Shown here: positions 34,865 through 43,403 of the stretch, piece after piece
Layout: every line of letters begins with the position of its first letter
Numbering within the stretch: the first letter of the stretch is position 1
DNA from: Catellatospora tritici
GTDB taxonomy: Bacteria > Actinomycetota > Actinomycetes > Mycobacteriales > Micromonosporaceae
Reading direction: 5' to 3'
Length of the DNA: 64,000 nucleotides
Assembly (NCBI RefSeq): GCF_019083965.1
Contig: NZ_JAHRCY010000005.1
Span: 248,001-312,000 of the forward strand
The notes under the pieces: model-generated
Seen by the model: only the letters and a program-made list of their open reading frames with translations
Told to the model about the DNA's origin: nothing
Databases searched by the model: none
Translations under genes and position numbers: made by a program

Positions 34865-35956
34865 GTGCTGATCGCAACGCGCCGGATCCTCCCGGTCGCC
34901 GCGGCCGCGCTGCTCGCGCTGAGCCTGCCCGTCCCCGCAGCGGCCACAGTCGACTCCTCCTCCCCCGCCACCGGCGCTTCCGTCGCCGTCACGCTCGACG
35001 GCCTGGCGAGCCGAGTCGCCCAGTCCCTGGCCGACGGCGGCACCCGCGCCGCCGTGACCGAGGCGGTGCTGGCCGGTCCACTCACTCTGGCGGCCATACC
35101 CGACGCGACGCTGCGTATGCATGCCGCCGCCGCCGACCGTGCCGTGCTGGCCGCCAAGGGCCTGCCCGCCTCCGTCGGGTCGGTCACCCAACTGCGGCTG
35201 GCCCTGCCGCAGATGCGCGCCGCGCTCGCGCGCGGCCAGGCGCCGCTGGTCGCCACCGCGAGCAGCGACGATACCGCCGCTTCCATCACCGCGTACGACC
35301 TCAGCGGCCGCACCGTCCTCCTCGACCCCAACCGCGCCCCGCAGCGGCCCGTGCTCGTGGTCGAAGTGGACTCCGCCAAGACCGTCCCCGCCGGGCTCGA
35401 CCTGGTCCGCCGGGTGCTCGCCCAGCGCGGTGTCTCCGGCGCCACCACCACGGCCACCCTGGCCGGAGGCTACTGGGCCACGAAGATCAACTCGGTCCGC
35501 CTGTCCGACGACGAGGAACCGTGGATCAAGGGCGCGGCCGAGATCTACTGCGTGGTCGGCGGCTTCGGCCTGGACGGCCACCCGAAGGTCGACGTCGTGC
35601 AGCTGCCGTACCTCGACTACGACGGCACCACCTACTACCCCAACCAACTGCTGGTGCACTTCTCGGCGTACAAGTACAACCTGGCCGACGTCGTGATGAT
35701 GGAGGACGACGGCGACACCAACTACCAGGCGCTGGCCCAGGCGATCGCCACCGCCCTGCTGACCATCACCGACCAGGGCGTGTACATCCCACTGGTCAAC
35801 GCGATCATCAACGCCATCCCGACCTCGTGGTGGACCGACGACCCCGACTACGTCGACTCCTGGTACACCCTGTCCACCGGCAGCAGCGGCCACCTCAACG
35901 GCGCCGCGGCCAACGGCTGGCTCGAGGTGAGCCCGTACTGGGTCGCCCCGCTGTGA
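34865..35956 (+). CDS. Secreted DUF3103-like protein
   Basis: 363 aa. GTG start with GAAGGAGC seven bases upstream. A signal peptide (residues 1-27) precedes an N-terminal helical domain (LDGLASRVAQSLADGGTRAA) and a C-terminal domain rich in aromatic and acidic residues (DVVQLPYLDYDGTTYYPNQL, VVMMEDDGDTNYQALAQAIA). This is similar in layout to the DUF3103 family, whose members are extracellular and uncharacterised. No catalytic motif stands out; a zinc or calcium role for the acidic segment is possible. It faces away from the sugar-binding-protein gene and shares its promoter region. Confidence 0.6.
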   Translation: MLIATRRILPVAAAALLALSLPVPAAATVDSSSPATGASVAVTLDGLASRVAQSLADGGTRAAVTEAVLAGPLTLAAIPDATLRMHAAAADRAVLAAKGLPASVGSVTQLRLALPQMRAALARGQAPLVATASSDDTAASITAYDLSGRTVLLDPNRAPQRPVLVVEVDSAKTVPAGLDLVRRVLAQRGVSGATTTATLAGGYWATKINSVRLSDDEEPWIKGAAEIYCVVGGFGLDGHPKVDVVQLPYLDYDGTTYYPNQLLVHFSAYKYNLADVVMMEDDGDTNYQALAQAIATALLTITDQGVYIPLVNAIINAIPTSWWTDDPDYVDSWYTLSTGSSGHLNGAAANGWLEVSPYWVAPL

Positions 35957-35961
35957 CGTCC

Positions 35962-35996
35962 GGTCCGGCCGCCGCGGGTGCGGCGGCGGCCGGACC
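35962..35996 (+). terminator. Terminator of the DUF3103-like gene
   Basis: Perfect 14-bp stem GGTCCGGCCGCCGC (35962-35975) with complement 35983-35996 and a 7-nt loop, 5 bp after the stop codon. Confidence 0.85.
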
Positions 35997-36089
35997 CCGC
36001 CCCGTCCGCCGCACGCCGCCGCAATGGCCGGTGGCCCGGTCACCGGCCGGGTGGTCACGGCGAGCTGTCGGGTGAAGCGCACCGGACGA

Positions 36090-36095
36090 TAGAGT
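36090..36095 (+). promoter_or_regulatory. Probable -10 box (TAGAGT) of a leaderless transcript
   Basis: TAGAGT lies seven bases before the GTG at 36103. The identical hexamer stands six bases before the start of the phosphopantetheinyl transferase gene at 42432. Confidence 0.55.
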
Positions 36096-36102
36096 CGTCC
36101 GC

Positions 36103-37047
36103 GTGGATCTGGACGACACCGCCGCTCGGCTCGGGGTATCCGTCGAGGACGTCGACCGCGTGTACCGGCTCGCCGATGACCGGCCGTCGGCTCCGCTACC
36201 GGCCAAGGCCGACGCGCCCGCGATCCTCGACCGGCTCGCGGTGCGGCCCGACGACGCCGCCGAGATCCTGGCCGGCTGGCCCGATCCGGAATCTCCGCTG
36301 TGGACTCCGGAGCTGCGCTGGCTGCTCGACCGCTCGATCGCCCTGGTCCGTGCCGATCTGGGCGGCCACGGTTGGCTGCCGCCCGGTCCGGAGCTGCCAC
36401 GCGACCGTGGCCTCGCCTGGCGGCATCTCTACGTGTACGCCTACCTGGCCCTGGTCGACGTCGTCATCGGATACCACCGCGACCACGGCATCGACGACGC
36501 CGTGTCCTGGGCGACCCTGGCGGACCTGGGCCGCAACCTCGCGATCGACCGGCGGATGCACCGCGAGGGTTGGCCGGTCATGCAGAGCTGGCTGACGCTG
36601 CACGCGCGCGGCGGCCTCTACGAGCTGGGCCGACTGCAGCACCAGCGCGGCGACACCGCGATCGGCCTGCACATCCACGAGTCGGGCCCGCTGACCCCGC
36701 AAGCTGTCGAGGCGTCGCTCGATGAGGCCCGCGCGTTCTTCCCGCGCCACTTTCCCGACGAGCACTACACCACGTTCTCCTGCGGCTCGTGGCTGCTCGA
36801 CCCGCAGCTGCTGGAGTACCTGCCCGAGGACGCCAACATCGTCCGGTTCCAGCAGCGGTTCGAACTGGAGCCCTACGAGGAGCCGGAAGGGCTGGACGCC
36901 GACGTCGAGGTGCTGCGGTTCGTTTTTCGCAGCCTGACCACGCCGCTGGACCAGCTGCCACGCCACACCGTGCTCCAGCGCGCGGCCGCCGACCATCTGC
37001 GGGCCGGCCGCCACTGGCAGTGGCGCCGCGGCCACTTCGCGATCTAG
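36103..37047 (+). CDS. Acyltransferase domain protein (NAT_N / GNAT_C-like)
   Basis: 314 aa. A helical N-terminal half (DTAARLGVSVEDVDRVYRLA, WLTLHARGGLYELGRLQHQR) and a C-terminal GNAT-like acetyltransferase core (GLHIHESGPLTPQAVEASLD, FSCGSWLLDPQLLEYLPEDA, ending LDQLPRHTVLQRAAADHL with RRGHF) match the actinobacterial acyltransferase family that pairs a NAT_N with a GNAT_C domain. The acceptor is unknown. It appears monocistronic with a leaderless start. Confidence 0.75.
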   Translation: MDLDDTAARLGVSVEDVDRVYRLADDRPSAPLPAKADAPAILDRLAVRPDDAAEILAGWPDPESPLWTPELRWLLDRSIALVRADLGGHGWLPPGPELPRDRGLAWRHLYVYAYLALVDVVIGYHRDHGIDDAVSWATLADLGRNLAIDRRMHREGWPVMQSWLTLHARGGLYELGRLQHQRGDTAIGLHIHESGPLTPQAVEASLDEARAFFPRHFPDEHYTTFSCGSWLLDPQLLEYLPEDANIVRFQQRFELEPYEEPEGLDADVEVLRFVFRSLTTPLDQLPRHTVLQRAAADHLRAGRHWQWRRGHFAI

Positions 37048-37077
37048 TTCCGCTCCCGTTTGGGCGAGCACGAACGA

Positions 37078-37593
37078 TCAGGCGTCCTCCTCCGGCGCCG
37101 CTGCCTGATCACCGGTGGCGACCGCGAAGGCGGCCAGGCCGATCGCCGTGAGGTCCTCGGCCACCGCCCAGTACCGGTCCGGGATGTCGGTGTGTTTGTC
37201 CAGGGCGGCGCGCAGGTGGTAGCCGCCGTACGCGCCGATGCCCGCGCCCATCGTGCCCAGCGCCGCGCCGGTCACGGCCGCGCGGACCGACCGCTCCTCG
37301 GCCAGCCCGAGCACGGCTCCGGCGACCCCGCCCAGTGCCAGCCGGGCCAGCAACGGCCCTCGGTTGAGGCGGCTGGGGGTGGTCGGCAGTTTGTCGGCGA
37401 CCAGTTCCCCGGCCGCGGTGGCCATGAGCGTCCGTTTGAGCACCGGGCTGGCCAGCACCTGTTTGCGGACCAGCGTGTTCACGTCGCGCGGCCCCTTGCG
37501 CATCGCCACGGCGAGCGCGGCCAGGCCGAGCTGCGAGCGCATGCCGGTGGCCACGCCGAGCGCGAGCGGTCGAGCGGCGGAGATCGCACTCAT
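37078..37593 (-). CDS. DUF4126-like membrane protein
   Basis: 171 aa. Several weakly hydrophobic segments rich in Ala and Gly (LALGVATGMRSQLGLAALAV, ALAL-type helix near 90-110, GALGTMGAGIGAYGGYHLR). The overall pattern fits the DUF4126 small membrane proteins, whose function is unknown. It follows the MFS exporter gene by 17 bp on the same strand, so it may be the last gene of the ArsR-MFS operon. Confidence 0.7.
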   Translation of the reverse strand: MSAISAARPLALGVATGMRSQLGLAALAVAMRKGPRDVNTLVRKQVLASPVLKRTLMATAAGELVADKLPTTPSRLNRGPLLARLALGGVAGAVLGLAEERSVRAAVTGAALGTMGAGIGAYGGYHLRAALDKHTDIPDRYWAVAEDLTAIGLAAFAVATGDQAAAPEEDA

Positions 37594-37610
37594 GGCTCCA
37601 GGTTAGGCGG

Positions 37611-38864
37611 TCAGGGGGTGCGTACACGCGGGATCGGGGACGCGAGCAGCCACAGCACCCCGCCCAGCGCCCCCACGGTGGCCAGCCACAGCGTGGGGTG
37701 CACCCCCAGGTGCGCGCCGAGGGTGCCGCCGAGCACGGCCCCGAGCGGGCGGATGCCGTAGTTGAGGGTGCGCTGGGCGCCGCTGACCCGGGCCCGCAGG
37801 TCGTCAGGGATGGCACCGGCCTGCAGGGCGCCTCCGGCGGTGTCGAGGATCATGAGCCCGATGCCGGACAGGAACTCGGCGCCGAACAGCATCGCCAGCA
37901 CCACCGGATGCGGGCCGTCGGCCAGCGGGATGAGGATCAGCGGCGCCGGGAACAGGAGGTAGCCGACGACGTACATCGGGCCGACGCCGAAGCGAGCGGC
38001 CAGGCGCCCGGCCAGCGCAGCGCCGAGCAGCGCCCCGACCGCGGCCAGGCCAAGGCCCAGACCCAGGATCTCCGGCGGAACGCCCAGGTCGCGGGTCACG
38101 TAGAGGATGACCAGCGCCGAGTACATGTAGTTGAACAGGTTGAGCGTGGTCGACCCGAGCACGCACGCGCGCAGCACCGGGATGCGGAACAGCGCCGCCA
38201 GCCCTCGCCCCAGGCCGAGACCGGGCGCGTCGGACGGGGCGGGTTCGGCCGGGCGCACCCGGGCCAGGGTCGCGGCGGAGAACAGGTACGACGCCGCGTC
38301 CAGCACCAGCGCGCCGGGCGCGGAGAGCACCTTGACCAGCACGCCGGCGATGCTGGAACCGGCCACGAACGAGAACGCGCGCGAGCCGTTGAGCAGTGCG
38401 CTGGCCGCGACGTACTCCTCCCGGGGCACCAGCGACACGAACAGGGTGGTGCGGCACACCTCGAACAGCACGCTGAACGTGCCGACGCTGAAGGCCACCG
38501 CGTACAGGACGGGCATGGTCAGCACGTCGAGCAGGTACAGCGCGGGGGCCAGCAGCAGCACGGCGGCGCGGCCGAGATCGGCGACGATCATGAGGCGCCG
38601 CTTGTACGGCCGCCGGTCGGCCCAGGCGCCCAGCAGCAGCGAGAACAGCAGGTTCGGCACCAGCGCGGCGGCGGTCAGGTAACCCATCTCGGCCGGTCCC
38701 GCGTGGGCGACCAGCACCGCGAACAGCGGCACGGCCAGCTCACTCACCTGGTCACCGAGCAGAGAGACGCTCTGGCTGGTCCAGTAGCGGCGAAACGGCG
38801 TCTGCCGCAGCAGCGGGGGCAGCCAGGAGCGGCGCTGCCGTACTTCGGGGGTGGCGACGATCAT
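37611..38864 (-). CDS. MFS transporter (12-TMS exporter)
   Basis: 417 aa with 12 hydrophobic segments. It opens FRRYWTSQSVSLLGDQVSEL, the usual beginning of enterobactin-exporter-like/MefA-type MFS proteins, and has loop motif AWADRRPYKRRLMIVADLGR. The start ATG overlaps the stop of the ArsR-type regulator gene by 4 bp, so the exporter is under that regulator. The substrate is unknown; an antibiotic or metabolite inducer is likely. Confidence 0.9.
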   Translation of the reverse strand: MIVATPEVRQRRSWLPPLLRQTPFRRYWTSQSVSLLGDQVSELAVPLFAVLVAHAGPAEMGYLTAAALVPNLLFSLLLGAWADRRPYKRRLMIVADLGRAAVLLLAPALYLLDVLTMPVLYAVAFSVGTFSVLFEVCRTTLFVSLVPREEYVAASALLNGSRAFSFVAGSSIAGVLVKVLSAPGALVLDAASYLFSAATLARVRPAEPAPSDAPGLGLGRGLAALFRIPVLRACVLGSTTLNLFNYMYSALVILYVTRDLGVPPEILGLGLGLAAVGALLGAALAGRLAARFGVGPMYVVGYLLFPAPLILIPLADGPHPVVLAMLFGAEFLSGIGLMILDTAGGALQAGAIPDDLRARVSGAQRTLNYGIRPLGAVLGGTLGAHLGVHPTLWLATVGALGGVLWLLASPIPRVRTP

Positions 38865-39448
38865 GGCGTGGGGGTCTCCGGCTGGTCGAGGGTCAGCACG
38901 AACTGGAGGATGTCGACCGTGCGGGCGCCGTCGGGCCGGGCCGACGGATCGCGCTGGCGGACCAGGTAGGGCTCGATCAGCTCCGCGAACCGGCGTTCGA
39001 GCTCGACGAACTCGTCCAGGGTCACGTGCAGGACGGTGTCGCCGGGTCCGGTGACCCGGCGCCAAGCGGGCGGCTCCTGGTCACGGGTGCGCAGCCACTC
39101 GATGGCGCGGTCGTAGAAGCGGCGGGTCACCACGGCGTCGAGGTGGTCGACGGCGGCGCGCACGTCGGGGTCGTCGCTGTCGGTGCCCCAGGAGGTGAAC
39201 AGCGCGGTGGCGCGCCATGGCCGTTCCCGGGCGTCGGCGCCCTCGACCCGCTCGACCAGGCCGTACTTGGCGAGTTGGCGCAGGTGGAAGGAGCAGTTCG
39301 GCACGCTCTCCCCCAACCGCTCGGCGGCCCGGGTGGCGGTGAGTGGCCCTTCCCGGCGCAGCAGGGCCACCAGGGACATGCGCAGCGGGTGAGCGAAGGC
39401 GCGCAGCGCGACGGGGTCGGTCAGCGGAACGGATCGGGCGTCGGACAC
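38861..39448 (-). CDS. ArsR-type winged-helix regulator controlling an MFS exporter
   Basis: 195 aa. Winged-helix HTH: LRAFAHPLRMSLVALLRREG, ATRAAERLGESVPNCSFHLR, QLAKYGLVERVEGADARERP. A C-terminal domain (VDHLDAVVTRRFYDRAIEWL onward) contacts the ligand in related repressors. The GTG start at 39448 is probably leaderless: a TATCTT -10 box lies six bases upstream. It overlaps the exporter gene by 4 bp and is very likely autoregulated through the tandem dyads in its own promoter. Confidence 0.9.
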   Translation of the reverse strand: MSDARSVPLTDPVALRAFAHPLRMSLVALLRREGPLTATRAAERLGESVPNCSFHLRQLAKYGLVERVEGADARERPWRATALFTSWGTDSDDPDVRAAVDHLDAVVTRRFYDRAIEWLRTRDQEPPAWRRVTGPGDTVLHVTLDEFVELERRFAELIEPYLVRQRDPSARPDGARTVDILQFVLTLDQPETPTP

Positions 39449-39453
39449 TTGCT

Positions 39454-39483
39454 AAAGATAGCTTTCTAAAGTCTTCTTTACAA
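39454..39483 (-). promoter_or_regulatory. Promoter with two tandem AAAG-N4-CTTT operators for the ArsR-MFS operon
   Basis: On the minus strand: -35 TTGTAA (39478-39483), 17-bp spacer, -10 TATCTT (39455-39460), six bases to the GTG start. Two identical-format dyads, AAAG-ATAG-CTTT (39454-39465) and AAAG-TCTT-CTTT (39468-39479), separated by 2 bp, cover the whole promoter core. They are well placed for repression by two dimers of the encoded regulator. Confidence 0.75.
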
Positions 39484-39735
39484 TCTGCGCGCGGCCGATC
39501 CGTCCCTCCTCCGAGTGGCTTGCCGGCGTCGGCTACCCGACAGGACTCGCAAGCGCGTCACTACTGATCGGTCAGTCAGGGTGCGCCTAGCCAGCGCTAC
39601 GCGATCTAGCAGCATCCCCGAAACAAACTCATCGACGCATGATTATGAAGAGATACTTCCAAAGTTTCCCCGGTTTCTATATACATAGCTCTCAGTGGCC
39701 ACCGCCACACTTTTCTACGGAGTCGGGGAGGACTC
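39484..39735. promoter_or_regulatory. Promoter region of the M4 peptidase gene
   Basis: About 250 bp noncoding between divergent regulator and peptidase genes. An AT-rich segment TTTCTATATACATAGC (about 39674-39689) is the best promoter candidate, 45 bp before the start. A weaker repeat ACTGATCGGTCAGT (39563-39576), a perfect 14-bp palindrome, may bind a regulator. Confidence 0.5.
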
Positions 39736-42333
39736 GTGAAAAGATCTCTAGCGGCCGGCAGCATCGCCCTACTCGTGGGCGGCCTGCTGTCGGTGACGGC
39801 GACGTCGGGCAACGCGGCACCGGCCGGACCCACCGGTCTGGCGGCGGCACAGGCCGCCATCACCGCGCACCCGTCCGACGTACGCGCCGCGGCGGGTGAC
39901 AAGTACAGCGTCGACCGCACCATCAGCGACGCGAGCGGCACCCACGTGCGCTACACCCGCACCTACCAGGGCCTGCGCGTGTACGGCGGCGACTTCGTCG
40001 TGCACACCGGCAAGGACGGTGCGTACCGGGGCAGCTCGGTCGGTCTCGTGAACCCGCTGAACCTGTCCACCACCGCCAAGGTGACCGCGGCCAAGGCACA
40101 GCAGACCGCCAAGACGCACTTCTCCGGCACGGTCACCAAGACCGTGGGCTCGGAGCTGTTCGTCGACGCCAGCTCCGGCAAGGGCCGCCTGGCCTGGGAG
40201 ACCGTGCTGCACGGCTGGGCCGCCGACAAGCAGACCCCGTCGAAGCTGCACGTCATCACCGACGCCACCACCGGCGCGTACGTCGGGCAGTTCGACGAGA
40301 TCGAGACGGTGACCGGCACCGGCACCGGCATCTACACCGGTTCGGTGTCGATCGACACGACGCTGTCGGGCTCGACCTACACCATGATCGACCCGGTGCG
40401 CGGCAACGGCAACACCTGCGACATGAACAACGGCACGTCGACCTGCACCAACTTCACCGACGCCGACAACGTGTGGGGCACCGGCAGCAACTCCAACCGC
40501 CAGTCGGCCGGTGTGGACGCGCACTTCGGCGCCGCCAAGACGTTCGACTACTACAAGAACGTCCACGGCCGCAACGGCATCTTCGGCAACGGCACGGGCG
40601 TGCCCAGCCGGGTGCACTACGGCAGCGCGTATGTCAACGCGTTCTGGGACGGCGCCCAGATGACCTACGGCGACGGCTCGGGCAACGCCAAGCCCCTGGT
40701 GTCGCTGGACGTCGCGGGCCACGAGATGAGCCACGGCGTCACCGAGGCGCTTGTCTCCGGCGGCCTGACCTACTCCGGCGAGTCCGGCGGTCTGAACGAG
40801 GCCACCTCGGACATCTTCGGCAACATGGTCGAGTTCTACGCGGCCGCGCCGTCGGACCCGGGTGACTACCAGGTCGGCGAGAAGATCGACATCAACGGCA
40901 ACGGAACCCCGCTGCGCTACATGTACAACCCGACCCTGGACGGCTCGTCGCACGGCTGCTGGTCGACCACGACCAAGAACATCGACGTGCACTACTCGTC
41001 CGGTGTGGCCAACCACTTCTTCTTCGACCTGGCCGTCGGCACCGGCGCCACGTCCTACGGCACCAGCCCGGTCTGCGGCTCGGCCCCGGCCGTGGTCGGC
41101 ATCGGCAACACCAAGGCCGAGAAGATCTGGTACCGCGCGCTGGACGTGTACTTCACCTCCAACACGTCGTACGTGAACACGGCCACCCCGGCCAACACCG
41201 CCCGCGCCTACACCCTGTCGGCCGCCACCGACCTGTACGGCCTGTGCTCCGCCGAGTACAAGACCGTCCAGGCCGCCTGGACCGCCGTCAACGTGGCCGG
41301 CAGCGACGCCTCCTGCCCCGCCAACAACGACTTCTCGCTGGCGGCGGCCCCGTCGTCGGGCTCGGTCAGCCCCGGCAGCTCGGTCAGCAGCACCATCACC
41401 GCCACGCTGACCAACGGTGCGGCCCAGACCGTGGCGCTCACCGCGTCCGGCCTGCCGTCCGGCGCGACCGCGTCGTTCAGCCCGTCGTCGATCAACTCGG
41501 CCGGCGGCACCTCGACGCTGACCATCGGCACCTCGGCCAGCACCGTGCCCGGCACGTACGCGGTCACCATCACCGGCACCGGCCCCGGCAGCACCCGGAC
41601 CACGACCTTCACCCTGACGGTCAACGGTCCGCCCGGCTGCTCGGGCACCAACTCGACCGACGTGGCGATCCCCGACCTGGCCACGGTCGAGTCGTCGATC
41701 AACATCAACGGCTGCGCGGGTAACGCCAGCGCGACCAGCACGGTCGAGGTGCACATCCTGCACACCTACATCGGTGACCTGGTGGTCGACCTGGTGGCGC
41801 CGGACGGCTCGGTCTACAACCTGCACAACCGGACCGGCAGCAGCACGGACAACATCAACCAGACGTACACGGTCAACCTGTCCAGCGAGGCCGCCAACGG
41901 CACCTGGAAGCTGCGGGTGCAGGACGCCGCCTCGGCGGACACCGGCACCATCGACACCTGGACGCTGAGCCTCGGTGGTGGCGGCGCCCCCGCCTGCACC
42001 GGCACCAACGGCACCGACGTGACGATCCCGGACAACACCACGGTCAACAGCACCATCGTGCTGTCGGGCTGCTCGGGCAACGCCTCGTCGACCTCCAAGG
42101 TCGAGGTGCACATCGTGCACACGTACATCGGTGACCTGGTGGTCAGCCTGATCGCGCCGGACGGCAGCTCGTACGTGCTGTCCAACCGGGCGGGCGGGTC
42201 GACCGACAACATCGACACGACCTACACCGTCAACCTGTCCACCGAGGTCAAGAACGGCACCTGGACCCTGCGGGTGCAGGACGCCGCCTCGGCCGACACC
42301 GGCTACATCAACAGCTGGACGCTCACCCTCTGA
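39736..42333 (+). CDS. Secreted M4 metallopeptidase (thermolysin-like) with two P domains
   Basis: 865 aa from GTG 39736 (GGGGAGGA ribosome site). Signal peptide (1-26), FTP/PepSY propeptide (about 40-170; KYSVDRTISDASGTHVRYTR) and M4 catalytic domain with HEMSH (GHEMSHGVTEAL, near 329) and the third zinc ligand Glu in GGLNEATSD (near 352). A putative-Ig domain (about 535-630) and two proprotein-convertase P domains (from about 633 and 753), each with HTYIGDLVV, complete it. It is a broad neutral protease acting outside the cell after propeptide removal; the P domains probably aid folding or substrate binding. Confidence 0.95.
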   Translation: MKRSLAAGSIALLVGGLLSVTATSGNAAPAGPTGLAAAQAAITAHPSDVRAAAGDKYSVDRTISDASGTHVRYTRTYQGLRVYGGDFVVHTGKDGAYRGSSVGLVNPLNLSTTAKVTAAKAQQTAKTHFSGTVTKTVGSELFVDASSGKGRLAWETVLHGWAADKQTPSKLHVITDATTGAYVGQFDEIETVTGTGTGIYTGSVSIDTTLSGSTYTMIDPVRGNGNTCDMNNGTSTCTNFTDADNVWGTGSNSNRQSAGVDAHFGAAKTFDYYKNVHGRNGIFGNGTGVPSRVHYGSAYVNAFWDGAQMTYGDGSGNAKPLVSLDVAGHEMSHGVTEALVSGGLTYSGESGGLNEATSDIFGNMVEFYAAAPSDPGDYQVGEKIDINGNGTPLRYMYNPTLDGSSHGCWSTTTKNIDVHYSSGVANHFFFDLAVGTGATSYGTSPVCGSAPAVVGIGNTKAEKIWYRALDVYFTSNTSYVNTATPANTARAYTLSAATDLYGLCSAEYKTVQAAWTAVNVAGSDASCPANNDFSLAAAPSSGSVSPGSSVSSTITATLTNGAAQTVALTASGLPSGATASFSPSSINSAGGTSTLTIGTSASTVPGTYAVTITGTGPGSTRTTTFTLTVNGPPGCSGTNSTDVAIPDLATVESSININGCAGNASATSTVEVHILHTYIGDLVVDLVAPDGSVYNLHNRTGSSTDNINQTYTVNLSSEAANGTWKLRVQDAASADTGTIDTWTLSLGGGGAPACTGTNGTDVTIPDNTTVNSTIVLSGCSGNASSTSKVEVHIVHTYIGDLVVSLIAPDGSSYVLSNRAGGSTDNIDTTYTVNLSTEVKNGTWTLRVQDAASADTGYINSWTLTL

Positions 42334-42359
42334 CCCCTGGCGTCCGGCACCACCCCCAC

Positions 42360-42398
42360 GGAGCCCCCGGCGTGCGTCCCCCGCACGCCGGGGGCTCC
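42360..42398 (+). terminator. Terminator of the M4 peptidase gene; left border of the biosynthetic cluster
   Basis: Perfect 17-bp stem GGAGCCCCCGGCGTGCG (42360-42376) with complement 42382-42398 and a 5-nt loop, followed by CCCTTTCC. Strong intrinsic terminator. Confidence 0.9.
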
Positions 42399-42419
42399 CC
42401 CTTTCCGGTCCGGCGTCGG

Positions 42420-42425
42420 TAGAGT
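42420..42425 (+). promoter_or_regulatory. Probable -10 box (TAGAGT) of a leaderless transcript
   Basis: TAGAGT lies six bases before the GTG at 42432, and no ribosome site is present. Confidence 0.55.
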
Positions 42426-42431
42426 CCGGCC

Positions 42432-43337
42432 GTGCGCACCCCGGTCGAGGTCTGGTTGGTGCGCACCGACCTGCCCGCCGTTGCGGTCGCCCGACTGGCG
42501 GCCGCGCTGGACGACGAGGAACTGGCCCGCGCCGACGGGCTGCGCCGACCTGAGGACAGTCACCGGTTCGTCGTCGCGCACGGCGCGCTGCGCCACATCG
42601 CAGCAGCTCAACTGGGCGTGCGACCCGAGCACATCCGCTGGCGGCGGGGACCGCACGGCAAACCCGAACTCCCCGGCGGCCCTCAGCTGAACCTGTCGAG
42701 CTCCGGCGACCTCGTCGCGGTCGCCGTCAGCCGACTGCGGCCGGTCGGCGTGGACGTGCAGCGACTGCCGTCGCGAGCCGATCCGGTGCGCATGGCCGCC
42801 CGCTACTACACCGCCGAGGAGGCGACCTACGTCGCCGAGGCCGACTCGGCGGCGCGCTTCGCCCGGCTGTGGGCGCGCAAGGAGGCCTGCGTGAAGGCGG
42901 CCGGAGGGCGGCTCGGGCCGCACCTCTCACTTCCGGTCCTCGCCGACGCGGTGCCCGGCCCGTTCGTGGTCGCCGACGTGCGGGCACCGGCGGGCTACCG
43001 CGCGGCCGTCGCGGTGACCGGTGACAGTCCCTTCCGGACGATCGTCCGGCACTGGGCCGGTGCTACGATCCCGGCCGTGGAGACAGTCACGAGCGAGCTG
43101 GCCGCGATGCTGGTCGCGGTGACGGGTGAGCAGGCCGAGATCACGGCGGCCACGCGCCTCGAACAGGACCTGCGCCTGGAGAGCGTCGAGGCGGTGGAGC
43201 TGGGCGAGCGGATGCGGCAACGGTGGGGCGACGGCGTCGACCTGGCCGCGTTCTACGCCGAGCTGGACATCGACCAGATCATCGGGTTGACCGTCGGCGA
43301 CCTCGCCCACTACGTCCACGCTCGGGTCGGGAACTGA
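42432..43337 (+). CDS. 4'-phosphopantetheinyl transferase fused to an acyl carrier protein
   Basis: 301 aa. Residues 1 to about 205 are a Sfp-type transferase: VGVDVQ (106-109) and FARLWARKEACVKAAGG with Trp147, Lys150, Glu151 and Lys155 in the catalytic helix. Residues about 216-301 are a carrier protein: EQDLRLESVEAVELGERM with the attachment Ser251, then the usual helix III. The transferase could load its own carrier and the two free ACPs of the cluster with phosphopantetheine. An internal GTG at 43077 with its own -10 box may give the 86-aa carrier alone. It starts the cluster, 34 bp past the upstream terminator. Confidence 0.85.
   Translation: MRTPVEVWLVRTDLPAVAVARLAAALDDEELARADGLRRPEDSHRFVVAHGALRHIAAAQLGVRPEHIRWRRGPHGKPELPGGPQLNLSSSGDLVAVAVSRLRPVGVDVQRLPSRADPVRMAARYYTAEEATYVAEADSAARFARLWARKEACVKAAGGRLGPHLSLPVLADAVPGPFVVADVRAPAGYRAAVAVTGDSPFRTIVRHWAGATIPAVETVTSELAAMLVAVTGEQAEITAATRLEQDLRLESVEAVELGERMRQRWGDGVDLAAFYAELDIDQIIGLTVGDLAHYVHARVGN
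43064..43069 (+). promoter_or_regulatory. Internal -10 box (TACGAT) before a possible stand-alone ACP start
   Basis: TACGAT lies seven bases before GTG 43077, in frame with the C-terminal carrier domain of the preceding gene. It would give an 86-aa ACP, the same size as the two other carriers of the cluster. The sequence is inside coding DNA, so the coincidence may be chance. Confidence 0.4.
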
Positions 43338-43368
43338 GCCGCGCCCGCGTACATGGCCCGTTCGGCCG

Positions 43369-43396
43369 TTGATCGGAACGTGGAAATATCTAGTCT
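43369..43396 (+). promoter_or_regulatory. Probable promoter of the E1 alpha/beta genes (leaderless)
   Basis: -35 TTGATC (43369-43374), 16-bp spacer, -10 TAGTCT (43391-43396), then seven bases to GTG 43404. Good fit to the vegetative sigma pattern. Confidence 0.65.
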
Positions 43397-43403
43397 TGTG
43401 GAC

